A model generated the notes under the pieces. The model searched no databases. It saw nothing but the letters and a program-made list of their open reading frames with translations, and was not told where the DNA came from. Shown here one piece after another: positions 25,838-33,932 of a DNA stretch of 57,074 nt. This DNA is from Verrucomicrobiaceae bacterium (GTDB taxonomy: Bacteria > Verrucomicrobiota > Verrucomicrobiia > Chthoniobacterales > Terrimicrobiaceae): contig QYQL01000035.1 in NCBI GenBank assembly GCA_007280915.1, positions 1-57,074 on the forward strand, written 5' to 3'. The first letter of the stretch is position 1; each line of letters starts with the position of its first letter. A program made the position numbers and the translations under genes.

Positions 25838-27832
25838 TCAAGGAATTCTCAGGTCGCATGTCAAATCCCGATGGTTTCCGGCCTTGCATGGCGAGCCTGC
25901 CGGTCCGGCCAGGCGGGATCCCGCGGCGCGGAACTGATAGCGGGTGGCACTGAGCGTGAAGCGGGCCGCCTTTTCCTTCCGGATGATATCAAGATGGAGG
26001 GGAATCTGCGGCGGAAGACCCGGATGCAACGACGGGTAGAGATTGGTGCGGCGGTATCGGAGCCCTGCAATGAAATGGTCGTCTCCAACCGGAACCAGGC
26101 GGAGCGGACGGTTGTTGAAACGGACCTCGTAATTCGCGGCGAAGTCCGGGTTCGCCGACACCTCCAACCGCTGCATTGAGGTGTCCACAAACCGGCTCGT
26201 CGTGCCACCATCGACCGGAGTCTCGCAAAGCAGCGGCCAGTTTTCGTGTGCCTTCCGCACTTCGGCGCGGGCGGCTCCACCCTGGAAATCCAGAAGTTTT
26301 GGAAACTTCCAGTTCCAAATGTTCCGGTAGATTTGCGGATCAAGGCGGAATCCGTGGTCCGCAAGGTCCTTCAGAACTTCGTCCAGGTCCTTCCAGAGAA
26401 TGGATGGAAGAAAATACCGGTCGTGCAATGCCGAGGCAAACCGTCGCAGTCCGCCGCGCTCCGGATGATCCAGTAGCCTTGCGGCAAGCGAGGTCCACAG
26501 CAGCGCCACCGCGCTCATCCAATCCGCCTTCGGCAGAGACTCGATCGCACGGAATTCCAGGAGACCAAGAGTTCCGGCCGGCCATCCAGGGTTCCAGAAC
26601 TTGTCGAGGCTCACTTCGCTCCGGTGGGAGTTTCCCGTGACGTCGGTCTGAAGATGACGGAGCGTTTCGGAGATCATCGCCCTGTGGTCGCCCGCGGGAA
26701 GTGATTCAAGAAAAGAGAGCGCCATTTCCAGATCGTGTAAATCCCTGGCGGATTCATCCGCGCGGGGCGCCTGGGACGAGGCCCCCGCATAGCATCCTGT
26801 GAAAAGGTATGCGAGCGAGGGATGGTGCTGCCAGTGGCGCAGAATGGATGCCAGCCAGTCCGGACGTGAGAAGAAGGGGTTTTCCTCAATCGATGGTCCC
26901 CCGAAGAGGAGATGGTTGCCTCCGCCGGTGCCTTCCGGCGATGCTCCGGTCGGTTGCTTCCATGGGCGAAGCCCCGACGCGGCCGCAGCTTTCGTCACGG
27001 CCTCGATCCAGCGCGCATACTCGGACCAGTCGACGCAAGCGGGGAGATTCACCTCCAAAACGCCGGGATCCGCAGCCAGCCCAAGCTGGATCCATGAACG
27101 GGTTTCGTCCTCTGGAAGATACCCCTGCATGCTGACCCGGCCGATGCCTGCGGAAATCAGGGCGGTTTCCACGACGCGGAGCAGGTGAAGGAATGGCTTT
27201 TGAAAAACAGGCGGCAGAAAAATCGAGAGGCCGTCGTCATTCCATTCCATTGTGAGAGCACGACGCGGAGCCGACTTCGGGAGGGTGTGGAGTGGAAGCC
27301 GCAACCCTGCGGCTCCTTGGGCGGTTGTGAGTATCAGTCGTCCATCGGGCCATTTGTGGGCCCGCCACCGGCCTTTGTTTTCGCCGAGCACAATCGCCCA
27401 GACCTGGTTTTTGCGATCCAGCGGATCGGGCAGAAGTTTCCACATCGGGGGAACCTCCAGGCCGGCCGCGACAGCGTTGCGGAAGGCGGCCAGCGAACCG
27501 GATGAGGGCAGTCTTTTGGAGCGCAGTCGGAACACCGGCGAGCCGTCCCGATTCGCGAGAATCCGGATTGCCCACCTCGGGTTCACTTCGCCTGGATACG
27601 ATTTTCCCGGCGAAAAAAAGTCGACGCCGCCGCGCAGGGGGTCTTTGAGCAGGCAGGCGGCAACCGCCTTCGCGTATCCGAGTTTTGTTGGGCCGACGGC
27701 GGAATAGCTCCACTCCGGTCCCTGAGGATGGATCGGCAGGAATGTGGGCTCTCCGCCAAGCGTCAGCTTTGCTCCGTGCCGCATGAACACTTCCCCGCAT
27801 TTGTCCGAGACCCCCTGTTGCCAGCCCTTCAT
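25838..27832 (-). CDS. DUF2126-family protein of the ATP-grasp/transglutaminase cluster
   Basis: 664 aa from ATG 27832; this ATG overlaps the TGA of the upstream transglutaminase (ATGA), and the conserved region begins soon after (GAKLTLGGEPTFLPI, GPEWSYSAVGPTKLGYA, SPGKSYPGEVNPRWAI). These match the opening of DUF2126 proteins, which in many bacteria are fused behind an N-terminal transglutaminase domain. Here the two halves are separate genes. The domain is suggested by comparative genomics to be related to carboxylate-amine ligase/glutamine-synthetase-like enzymes, but its chemistry is not established. It is the last gene of the four-gene unit and is followed by dgt after 34 bases. Confidence 0.82.
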   Translation of the reverse strand: MKGWQQGVSDKCGEVFMRHGAKLTLGGEPTFLPIHPQGPEWSYSAVGPTKLGYAKAVAACLLKDPLRGGVDFFSPGKSYPGEVNPRWAIRILANRDGSPVFRLRSKRLPSSGSLAAFRNAVAAGLEVPPMWKLLPDPLDRKNQVWAIVLGENKGRWRAHKWPDGRLILTTAQGAAGLRLPLHTLPKSAPRRALTMEWNDDGLSIFLPPVFQKPFLHLLRVVETALISAGIGRVSMQGYLPEDETRSWIQLGLAADPGVLEVNLPACVDWSEYARWIEAVTKAAAASGLRPWKQPTGASPEGTGGGNHLLFGGPSIEENPFFSRPDWLASILRHWQHHPSLAYLFTGCYAGASSQAPRADESARDLHDLEMALSFLESLPAGDHRAMISETLRHLQTDVTGNSHRSEVSLDKFWNPGWPAGTLGLLEFRAIESLPKADWMSAVALLWTSLAARLLDHPERGGLRRFASALHDRYFLPSILWKDLDEVLKDLADHGFRLDPQIYRNIWNWKFPKLLDFQGGAARAEVRKAHENWPLLCETPVDGGTTSRFVDTSMQRLEVSANPDFAANYEVRFNNRPLRLVPVGDDHFIAGLRYRRTNLYPSLHPGLPPQIPLHLDIIRKEKAARFTLSATRYQFRAAGSRLAGPAGSPCKAGNHRDLTCDLRIP

Positions 27833-28674
27833 GATTTTGTGATTTCCAAATTGGTGAGCAGTGTGCTCGGGATCTGTTTTTTTCCGTAATACGTCCCGGC
27901 GATCGGCGCGACATCGGCATGCCGGAGCCCGACCGCTGTCGTGATGAAATGGTGGTCGCACAGCACTCCGTTTGTCGGATCGATCCCGATCCATCCGGCT
28001 CCCGGCAGATAAGCCTCCACCCAGGCATGCATCGCGCTTTCCGCCCGGCGGTCCTCCGCCTTCTTGTCGCCTTCCCAGACGAACCCGCTCGCCAGGCGTG
28101 CCGCGACCCCGTTGATCCGCAGTACCTCTGCGAAGAGCACGCCAAAATCCCGGCAGGATCCGGCAGCCCTGTTCAAGGTTTCCTGCGGCGGAAACGGATC
28201 CCCCTCTTCGCGTCTCTCGTATTCCAGATTCTCGTGGATCCAGCGATTCAGTGTCACCAGGGTTTCAACCGTCGGGCGGGGGCCGGATGGTCCCAGGGTC
28301 GATGGGAGAGACAATGCCGACTCCGAATGCAGAAAGGAGGCGAGGATCGCGCGCTCGTCGTCCGAGTAGTCGCAGGGAATTTTCAATCCCCTGGAGTCGA
28401 GAAGAAAGTGGAACGGGTTCCTCTCGCGGACATCGAGGTCCAGCTCGAGTTCAAAGGGGAGTTCCTGCACGGGTTCCGGAAAAAAACAATACGCAATCAG
28501 ATTGTCACAAAGATCCCTGCGCCACTGGACGTCGGCGGTCGGATGGGTCGCGAATGCCGTGTGTCCGATTTTGACAAACAGGTCTGTGCGCGGGAAAACA
28601 CGGGCAAGGTGAGGGGACAGGGAGGCCGGTTCCCCGTAGGAATAGACGGCCTTGTAGCGGATCGAAAGTCTCAT
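27829..28674 (-). CDS. Transglutaminase-like cysteine protease-fold protein (second copy)
   Basis: 281 aa from ATG 28674, which overlaps the TGA of the preceding gene; the long upstream ORF extension is a shadow. The N-terminal beta domain (RLSIRYKAVYSYGEPASLSPH) is typical of bacterial transglutaminase-like proteins. Catalytic residues are visible: Cys in AAGSCRDFGVLFAEV, His in AMHAWVEAYLPG and Asp in IGIDPTNG. No signal peptide. The GSCRDFG variant and the tail GLRHADVAPIAGTYYG match the kind usually fused to DUF2126, here encoded by the adjacent downstream gene. Likely role: peptide or isopeptide bond hydrolysis or transfer in the cluster's unknown pathway. Confidence 0.88.
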   Translation of the reverse strand: MRLSIRYKAVYSYGEPASLSPHLARVFPRTDLFVKIGHTAFATHPTADVQWRRDLCDNLIAYCFFPEPVQELPFELELDLDVRERNPFHFLLDSRGLKIPCDYSDDERAILASFLHSESALSLPSTLGPSGPRPTVETLVTLNRWIHENLEYERREEGDPFPPQETLNRAAGSCRDFGVLFAEVLRINGVAARLASGFVWEGDKKAEDRRAESAMHAWVEAYLPGAGWIGIDPTNGVLCDHHFITTAVGLRHADVAPIAGTYYGKKQIPSTLLTNLEITKS

Positions 28675-29549
28675 TGTGTTTTCCCCGTCAGTCGTCTCAT
28701 CGTGACACGGACCTTCATGCTTTGCGAACCGGATCCTTTGAACATTCCTCGGACCGGAGCGGCGTCCTCGAAGTCCCGGCCGAGGGAGACCGTGATGTGG
28801 CGTTCTCCGCACCATTGGTCGTTCGTCGGATCCAATGCGAGCCATTCCATGCCCGGGAGGAGGACCTCGACCCATGCGTGCGTCGCGACCGAGCCGATGA
28901 GTTTTCTCCCTCCGGGTCCGGGCGGAGCGTCGGACTCGATGTAGCCGCAGACGTAGCGCGCGGGAATCCCGGCGGTGCGGAGCACGCTCAGCATGATGTG
29001 CGCAAAATCCTGGCAGACGCCGGCCCTTTTTTTCCACACAGCCGCGAGCGGGGTGTTCAGCTCCGTCGAGCCCGGCTTGTATTCGAACTTTTCGTGGATC
29101 GCCCGGTTCAGAGATTCCACGGCCTCGCCAACAGGGATGCTTCCCTTGAGGAATTTTTTTGCCCAATCGGTGGACATGCCTCCTGTCGGGACGGCAGGAG
29201 TCGGCTGCAGGTAGTCGAAGACATCGGTCAGCGAGGAGGCCAGGATCTGCCGGGCCTCGGCCAGCGGCAGGGCCAGCGCCTCGCCAAGCGGCTCCCTGGG
29301 CTTCGTCTGCACGCTCATCCGGTTCGTCACCGTCAGGCGTTCGTGCCGGAGCGTCATCGAGTAAAATGTCGTCGAGTTTCCAAAGTAGTCCACGTAGTCG
29401 GACATGGCCGCACCGGGTTGGAATTCGATCTTGTGGGAAAGAATCTGCTGTTCCTCCCTGTGTGGCGGGGTAAGCCTCGCTTCGAGGTAGGCTTCACTGA
29501 CAGGTTCGCTGTAGCGGTAGTCAGTGGTATGGACGACTTCGAAGAGCAT
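28671..29549 (-). CDS. Transglutaminase-like cysteine protease-fold protein (first copy)
   Basis: 292 aa. It opens MLFEVVHTTDYRYSEPVSEAYLEAR, the N-terminal domain of bacterial transglutaminase-like proteins. Triad: Cys in RAGVCQDFAHIML, His in VATHAWVEVLLPG, Asp in ALDPTNDQW. No signal peptide or membrane segment, so it is predicted cytosolic. It begins 1 base after the ATP-grasp/alpha-E gene and ends in an ATGA overlap with the second transglutaminase. The two copies are clearly related but differ in the active-site loops (VCQDFAH against SCRDFGV), suggesting distinct substrates. Confidence 0.9.
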   Translation of the reverse strand: MLFEVVHTTDYRYSEPVSEAYLEARLTPPHREEQQILSHKIEFQPGAAMSDYVDYFGNSTTFYSMTLRHERLTVTNRMSVQTKPREPLGEALALPLAEARQILASSLTDVFDYLQPTPAVPTGGMSTDWAKKFLKGSIPVGEAVESLNRAIHEKFEYKPGSTELNTPLAAVWKKRAGVCQDFAHIMLSVLRTAGIPARYVCGYIESDAPPGPGGRKLIGSVATHAWVEVLLPGMEWLALDPTNDQWCGERHITVSLGRDFEDAAPVRGMFKGSGSQSMKVRVTMRRLTGKTQ

Positions 29550-29550
29550 C

Positions 29551-32097
29551 TCAGGGCCTTGCGAAAAGCGGCTGGGTTTCGTGCCGCATGTGGATCTGGT
29601 GGTTCAAAAAGCCATCGGCGATCAAATCGTGAATGCCGAGCACCTTCGAGAGGAGCTCATCGCTTTGGACCTGCAGGTCGGACTTGCGCGCCGGCGGCCC
29701 GGAGGGCGTGTCCATGAGCGAGTGCCAGTCGGTCGACAGGACGGCCTGCACAAGGGCTTCGATGGCGGCAACGGCACGGCCGGTCGCCGGAGACGCCGTA
29801 TCCTCGCTGCCTGCAATCAGCGCCGCGCAACCGCGCAGGCAGCGGGTGACTGAACGCGGGGCCACCGGGTTTTTCCAGAGCAAGTCCAGCAGAGGCACGG
29901 GCTCGATGCGCATTTGATAAACCCTCCGGTAGATATCGCGGCTGTTCAGGAGCCTCAGGAATGCGGACAGGCGGATCTCCACCGCATGATCGCCTACAGA
30001 TTCCTCGGCGGGCTGGAGAAGGGGGTCCGAGATCGAGGTGATCGCGTTCGCTGTGATGGCGGCCCGCTCGATCAGCTGTCCGATCTCACAGAATTTCCAA
30101 CCTCCGTCGGCGAGCATTGTGCACTCGGCGGTTCCGAAGAACTGGGGGATCAAAGCCCTGGCGAAATCGCAGAGTTTCCGGCTCGATGAAGTCAGGATTT
30201 CCGGTGCGGCGTCGGGGCGGAACCGTGTTTGTTGAAAGCGGTCGCGCAGCGTGCTGAGCACACCCCATGCTTCAAGGCTCAAGGTTTCCGACACGCTTTC
30301 CGCATTTCGGGAGGCCCGCAAAATCGCGGTGACCACCGAGCCCGGTTCCTCGATGTCGAGGGTGAGCCGGTAGCGGCCGGCCGGATTCGAGATGGTCCGC
30401 CTGGTCGCCGCGCCTTCTCCCTCCAGCATGGGAAGAATCCTGTTCCATACCGGGCGGTAATGGGTCCGTTCAGTCGGGTTCAATTCCTCCAACTCTAGGG
30501 ATTCGATGGCTCCCACCATGCCGGCGAGGTTGTAGGCGCGTTCCATGTATCTACCGATCCAGTAGAATGCCTCGGCGACACGGCTGGTGACGTAGGCGGA
30601 GGGCAGAATTGTTTCGCTCGCTCGAGGCGACTCCCAGTCCTCCGATTCGGGTTCGAATCCCACCTGCACCCAGGTGTCCTTGCTCCCTCCGCCGAGCTCG
30701 GACGATGTATAGGGCGTTTCATCGGTCGACACGCGGGTCAGCGCGCCGGGGAACACCTCGTATTCGCCATCGGGCCGCCGGAGTGCGAAGACGATATGAT
30801 CCTGCCGCCGGACCGCCCGCCGTCCATCGTGGTAGCAAACCGTCTCCGCGTCGCAGTCCTGTGGCTGGGCGACAAAGTGCGAGGCGTTGCGGAGGATTTC
30901 CTCCTTCACGGATTTCACCTGTTCGGCCGTGGGACGGCGTCCGTCTCCGCCGAGGAGGATGCGTTCTCCATGGAGCGGGCGGATCGTGTAGTCAGCGAGG
31001 TCAGAAAGAACCAGCTCCCTCTGGTCGATGTCTCCGAGCCAGTAGGTCGGCAGACTTTTGAGCAGTGGGCGCTCGCTCAGGTAGTGGCGGATGATATGCC
31101 CAGCGAGCGGAAGGAGGGCACGGTCGTCGGCGAGCTGGGAGCCGATGCCGTTGACGACGGCCACGGTTCCCTTGCGGATGCAGTGGACAAGACCGGGAAC
31201 GCCCAGCAGGGAATCCCGCCGGAACGCCATGGGATCAAGCCATTGGTCGGAGATGCGGCTGTAGATGATCTCCACGCGCTCGAGCCCGGACACTGTCTTC
31301 AGATAGACCGCATCATTGAGCACGAGTAAGTCTCCGCCCTGCACGAGCGGGATGCCCATCCTTCTCGCCAGAAAACTGTGTTCCGAATAAACCGGGCTGC
31401 CTGCTCCGGGTGATAGGAGAACGACCTTTGGGTCGGACGCCTGCGAGAATGACCTGAGCATCTCCAGGATATCGGTTGGCGCGTCGGCAATCGAGTGGAT
31501 GCTCGTTTCCTGAAACGATTGGGGGATCACGCGGGCGAGCGCGCGGCGGTTCTGGATCATGTAGGACATGCCCGAGGCATTGCTGAAGTAGTGGTGCTTC
31601 ACCGCCAGCTCTCCTCCCGGCAGACGGCAGATACTGATTCCGCTCAAATGCAAATAGGCACCCCCGGGGGGCGGAAGGTTCGCGGCAGCAGGCTGGAAAA
31701 AGGAGCTGCCGAGAACCGGCTGGATGGGCACTCCTCCTTCCCGGAGAATTTCCTTCCTGGAATAAACGTCCTGCAGCAGGAGTTCGAATGCCTTGAGCCG
31801 CTGCTTGATCCCGGCCACAAGCGGCTCCCATTCCGCCTGCGTGAAGATCTGTGGCAGTAGATCACAGAACCAGGGGCGCCGCCCCCATGGCCGATCGCGC
31901 GCCACGTCAAACGTCACGCCCATCTCCCGCATCGTCGCCTCAAGCCGTTCATCCAGCGAGCGGGCCCTAGCGATAGGCAGGGAATCCAGCCGTTCGAACA
32001 AAGGGCGGTATACGTCGCGCGGCCCGCCATCCGGTCCATACGCCTCGTTCCATGTCCGGAATTCTGATCCGGTTTTTCTGGTCTCCCTCAGTGGCAC
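29551..32097 (-). CDS. Circularly permuted ATP-grasp protein fused to alpha-E domain (DUF403)
   Basis: 848 aa from GTG 32097. Residues about 20-480 are a type 2 circularly permuted ATP-grasp: RPWFCDLLPQIFTQAEWEPLVAGI at the start, GGAYLHLSGISICRLPGGEL, VVLLSPGAGSPVYSEHSFLARRMG and GDLLVLNDAVYLKT. Residues about 520-848 form the all-helical alpha-E domain, opening SRVAEAFYWIGRYMERAYNLAGM. ATP-grasp enzymes join a carboxylate to an amine through an acyl phosphate, so this is a predicted peptide or amide ligase. In genome surveys this protein occurs with transglutaminases, as here. It is the first gene of the unit. The natural product is unknown. Confidence 0.9.
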   Translation of the reverse strand: MPLRETRKTGSEFRTWNEAYGPDGGPRDVYRPLFERLDSLPIARARSLDERLEATMREMGVTFDVARDRPWGRRPWFCDLLPQIFTQAEWEPLVAGIKQRLKAFELLLQDVYSRKEILREGGVPIQPVLGSSFFQPAAANLPPPGGAYLHLSGISICRLPGGELAVKHHYFSNASGMSYMIQNRRALARVIPQSFQETSIHSIADAPTDILEMLRSFSQASDPKVVLLSPGAGSPVYSEHSFLARRMGIPLVQGGDLLVLNDAVYLKTVSGLERVEIIYSRISDQWLDPMAFRRDSLLGVPGLVHCIRKGTVAVVNGIGSQLADDRALLPLAGHIIRHYLSERPLLKSLPTYWLGDIDQRELVLSDLADYTIRPLHGERILLGGDGRRPTAEQVKSVKEEILRNASHFVAQPQDCDAETVCYHDGRRAVRRQDHIVFALRRPDGEYEVFPGALTRVSTDETPYTSSELGGGSKDTWVQVGFEPESEDWESPRASETILPSAYVTSRVAEAFYWIGRYMERAYNLAGMVGAIESLELEELNPTERTHYRPVWNRILPMLEGEGAATRRTISNPAGRYRLTLDIEEPGSVVTAILRASRNAESVSETLSLEAWGVLSTLRDRFQQTRFRPDAAPEILTSSSRKLCDFARALIPQFFGTAECTMLADGGWKFCEIGQLIERAAITANAITSISDPLLQPAEESVGDHAVEIRLSAFLRLLNSRDIYRRVYQMRIEPVPLLDLLWKNPVAPRSVTRCLRGCAALIAGSEDTASPATGRAVAAIEALVQAVLSTDWHSLMDTPSGPPARKSDLQVQSDELLSKVLGIHDLIADGFLNHQIHMRHETQPLFARP

Positions 32098-32178
32098 GCC
32101 GCGAAACTTTCCAACGCCCCCTCCACGGTCAAGCGCAATCGCCTCAGCAGGCGAGCGATTTATGTGAAATGGATTGAA

Positions 32179-32220
32179 CGCATGAGCAAGATGAGCATGC
32201 CGCGAGAATCAACGGACGGC
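32179..32220 (+). repeat. Left copy of direct repeat flanking the toxin-antitoxin pair
   Basis: About 42 bases that recur at 32793-32835 with one indel and roughly eight mismatches. The best-conserved part (32197-32220) reads MPRESTDG in one frame. The right copy reads the same peptide, and the three differing bases are all at third codon positions. Possible remnant of a duplicated coding or insertion sequence. Confidence 0.5.
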
Positions 32221-32256
32221 TTGCCTCTGCGCCTGATGGCGTGTAGTTTGGTGCCC

Positions 32257-32490
32257 ATGGCGATCACGTTGGATGAAATCGTAGAAGAGACAGCGCAGCT
32301 CCCCGAGGATGTCGCCGCCGAACTGGTCGAGCGTATCCTTGTCAAACGCCACGGAGGCATCGAGTCAGGAGTCGATGCCGCTTGGAAGGCCGAGACCAGC
32401 CGCCGCGTGGCAGAGATTACCACCGGACAGGTGGTCGGCGTCCCATTGGAAGTGTCCCTAGCCCGGGCATCCCGCGTTCTTCGCGAGTGA
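32257..32490 (+). CDS. Putative addiction module antitoxin
   Basis: 77 aa from ATG 32257. It starts MAITLDEIVEETAQLPEDVAAELVERIL, the helical pattern of the short 'putative addiction module component' antitoxins, and ends with a Glu/Arg-rich tail (VSLARASRVLRE). The stop overlaps the GTG start of the toxin (GTGA), a standard coupled antitoxin-toxin order. Longer in-frame starts exist upstream but run into the repeat at 32179-32220. Such antitoxins bind and neutralise the RelE/ParE-type partner and often repress their own promoter. Confidence 0.82.
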   Translation: MAITLDEIVEETAQLPEDVAAELVERILVKRHGGIESGVDAAWKAETSRRVAEITTGQVVGVPLEVSLARASRVLRE

Positions 32491-32780
32491 GGATCGTCCT
32501 CCATCCCGCTGCTGATGAGGAACTTTCCGAGGCAGTGGCCTATTATGCGGCCATCGACGTCTCGTTGGGGCAGCGCTTCTACCTTGAGATGGAGAGATTG
32601 ATGAGTGAGGTCTGCGTCCATCCCAAGACCTTCAGGCCATTCGATCCTCCGGCCCGGCGACACTTCAGTTCTTGGTTTCCTTATGGGATCATTTATCTGG
32701 AACACGACGACCACCTCTGGATCGTGGCCGTGATGCACATGAAGCGCAAACCCGGCTACTGGAAAGCACGGCTGCAATAG
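32487..32780 (+). CDS. RelE/ParE-family toxin
   Basis: 97 aa from GTG 32487, overlapping the antitoxin stop. Features of the RelE/ParE fold: an N-terminal strand VRIVLHPAADEELSEAVAYY, a helical hairpin, RRHFSSWFPYGIIYLEHDD and the C-terminal strand VAVMHMKRKPGYWKARL. This PYGIIY-...-H-x-K/R-R-x-P-x-YW ending is common in the subfamily. The target (mRNA on the ribosome or DNA gyrase) cannot be told from sequence. The pair sits on the plus strand between two leftward operons, flanked by direct repeats, which suggests it was acquired as a unit. Confidence 0.85.
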   Translation: MRIVLHPAADEELSEAVAYYAAIDVSLGQRFYLEMERLMSEVCVHPKTFRPFDPPARRHFSSWFPYGIIYLEHDDHLWIVAVMHMKRKPGYWKARLQ

Positions 32781-32792
32781 ACCAAATCCCGG

Positions 32793-32835
32793 CGCATGGT
32801 CAAGCTGGCCCATGCCACGAGAATCGACGGACGGT
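32793..32835 (+). repeat. Right copy of direct repeat flanking the toxin-antitoxin pair
   Basis: Counterpart of 32179-32220. The stretch 32812-32835 encodes MPRESTDG in frame, as does 32197-32220, with cca/ccg, tcg/tca and ggt/ggc third-position changes only. Beyond it the reading frames lose similarity. It lies between the toxin stop and the end of aroB. Confidence 0.5.
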
Positions 32836-32879
32836 TCAGCGACCCGTCCCTGCTACATGTCATCTACCGGATTTTCTGC

Positions 32880-33932
32880 TCAATCCCGCAGTGCTTCGAT
32901 CTGCCGGGCAATGTCTGACTCGGTCACGTCGCTTGAAACAATCGCGTCGCCGGGGCTTCGCAGGAGGACGAAGCGGACGGTGCCCGCCTGGAATTTTTTG
33001 TCCTTCTGAAGCGCCGCGAGAATTTTTTCCACCGGGATGTCGGGAGGGAGCGAAAGCGGGAGTTTGTAGCGGGCGAGGGTGGCGAGGATTTTGTCGCAGT
33101 CGGATTGCGCGAGCCCGGCCTTTTCCACCGACAGTCGGCAGGCGGCGACGAGACCGAGGGCGATTGCCTCGCCGTGGAGGAAGCGTCCGTAGCCGGCGGC
33201 GTTTTCGATTCCGTGTCCGATGGTATGGCCGAAATTGAGAAGCGCGCGAACGCCCTTGGTCTCGAACTCATCCTCTGCGACGATCGCCGCCTTGATCGCC
33301 ACATTGCGCGCGACCAGAGCGGGGAGGTCATCGAAGGCGTCGAGCATTTCAAAATCACGTATCGCCGCGTGTTTGATGATTTCAGCGAAGCCCTCGTTGA
33401 ATTCGCGTTCGGGCAGAGTCGAGAGGGTGTCCGTATCGGCAATGACGAGGAGAGGCTGGTGGAAAGCCCCGATGAGGTTCTTGCCTCCCGGCGCGTTGAC
33501 CCCGGTTTTTCCCCCGACCGAACTGTCCACCTGCGCCACGATAGTTGTGGGGATCTGAATGAACGGGATGCCGCGGTAGTAGATGGCCGAGACGAATCCC
33601 GCGAGGTCGCCGACTACCCCGCCCCCGAGCGCGACAAGGCAGGAAGAACGGTCTAGGCCGGCGGAGATCATGCGGTCGCACAATGCGGAGGCCTTCTCCA
33701 TGGATTTCGATTTTTCCCCGGCGGGCGAGACGAGTATCGTCACTTGGAATCCTGCGTCGCTCAGAGATTTTTCAACCTGTCCGGCGTAGAGCGGGGCGAC
33801 ATTCGAATCCGTGATGAGCGCGCATCGGCGGGGCTTCACCACCGATGCGGCCAGGGAGCCGAGCTGATCGAGCAGACCGGGGCCGACATGGACGTCGTAG
33901 GGGCAGTCCTTGAGCGGAACGGGGACAATCAT
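32880..33932 (-). CDS. aroB: 3-dehydroquinate synthase
   Basis: 350 aa, full length. Converts DAHP to 3-dehydroquinate in the shikimate pathway; NAD- and metal-dependent. Motifs: DSNVAPLYA, the NAD-binding GGGVVGDLAGFVSA, PTTIVAQVDSSVGGKTGVN (catalytic Lys), FAEIIKHAAI and the metal ligands in NFGHTIGHGIE and HGEAIALG. The ATG starts directly after the stop of the PreA-like gene (no gap), so the two are co-transcribed. No other shikimate gene is in the window. Confidence 0.96.
   Translation of the reverse strand: MIVPVPLKDCPYDVHVGPGLLDQLGSLAASVVKPRRCALITDSNVAPLYAGQVEKSLSDAGFQVTILVSPAGEKSKSMEKASALCDRMISAGLDRSSCLVALGGGVVGDLAGFVSAIYYRGIPFIQIPTTIVAQVDSSVGGKTGVNAPGGKNLIGAFHQPLLVIADTDTLSTLPEREFNEGFAEIIKHAAIRDFEMLDAFDDLPALVARNVAIKAAIVAEDEFETKGVRALLNFGHTIGHGIENAAGYGRFLHGEAIALGLVAACRLSVEKAGLAQSDCDKILATLARYKLPLSLPPDIPVEKILAALQKDKKFQAGTVRFVLLRSPGDAIVSSDVTESDIARQIEALRD

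Noticed and set aside
29551-32097. Idea that the ATP-grasp and alpha-E parts are two genes joined by an error
   Set aside because: The frame is continuous and this fusion is a known arrangement of the two domains.
32793-33009. 66-codon frame after the toxin beginning MPRESTDG
   Set aside because: Outside the repeat it resembles no protein and overlaps the aroB 3' end antisense. The repeat core is reported as a finding instead.
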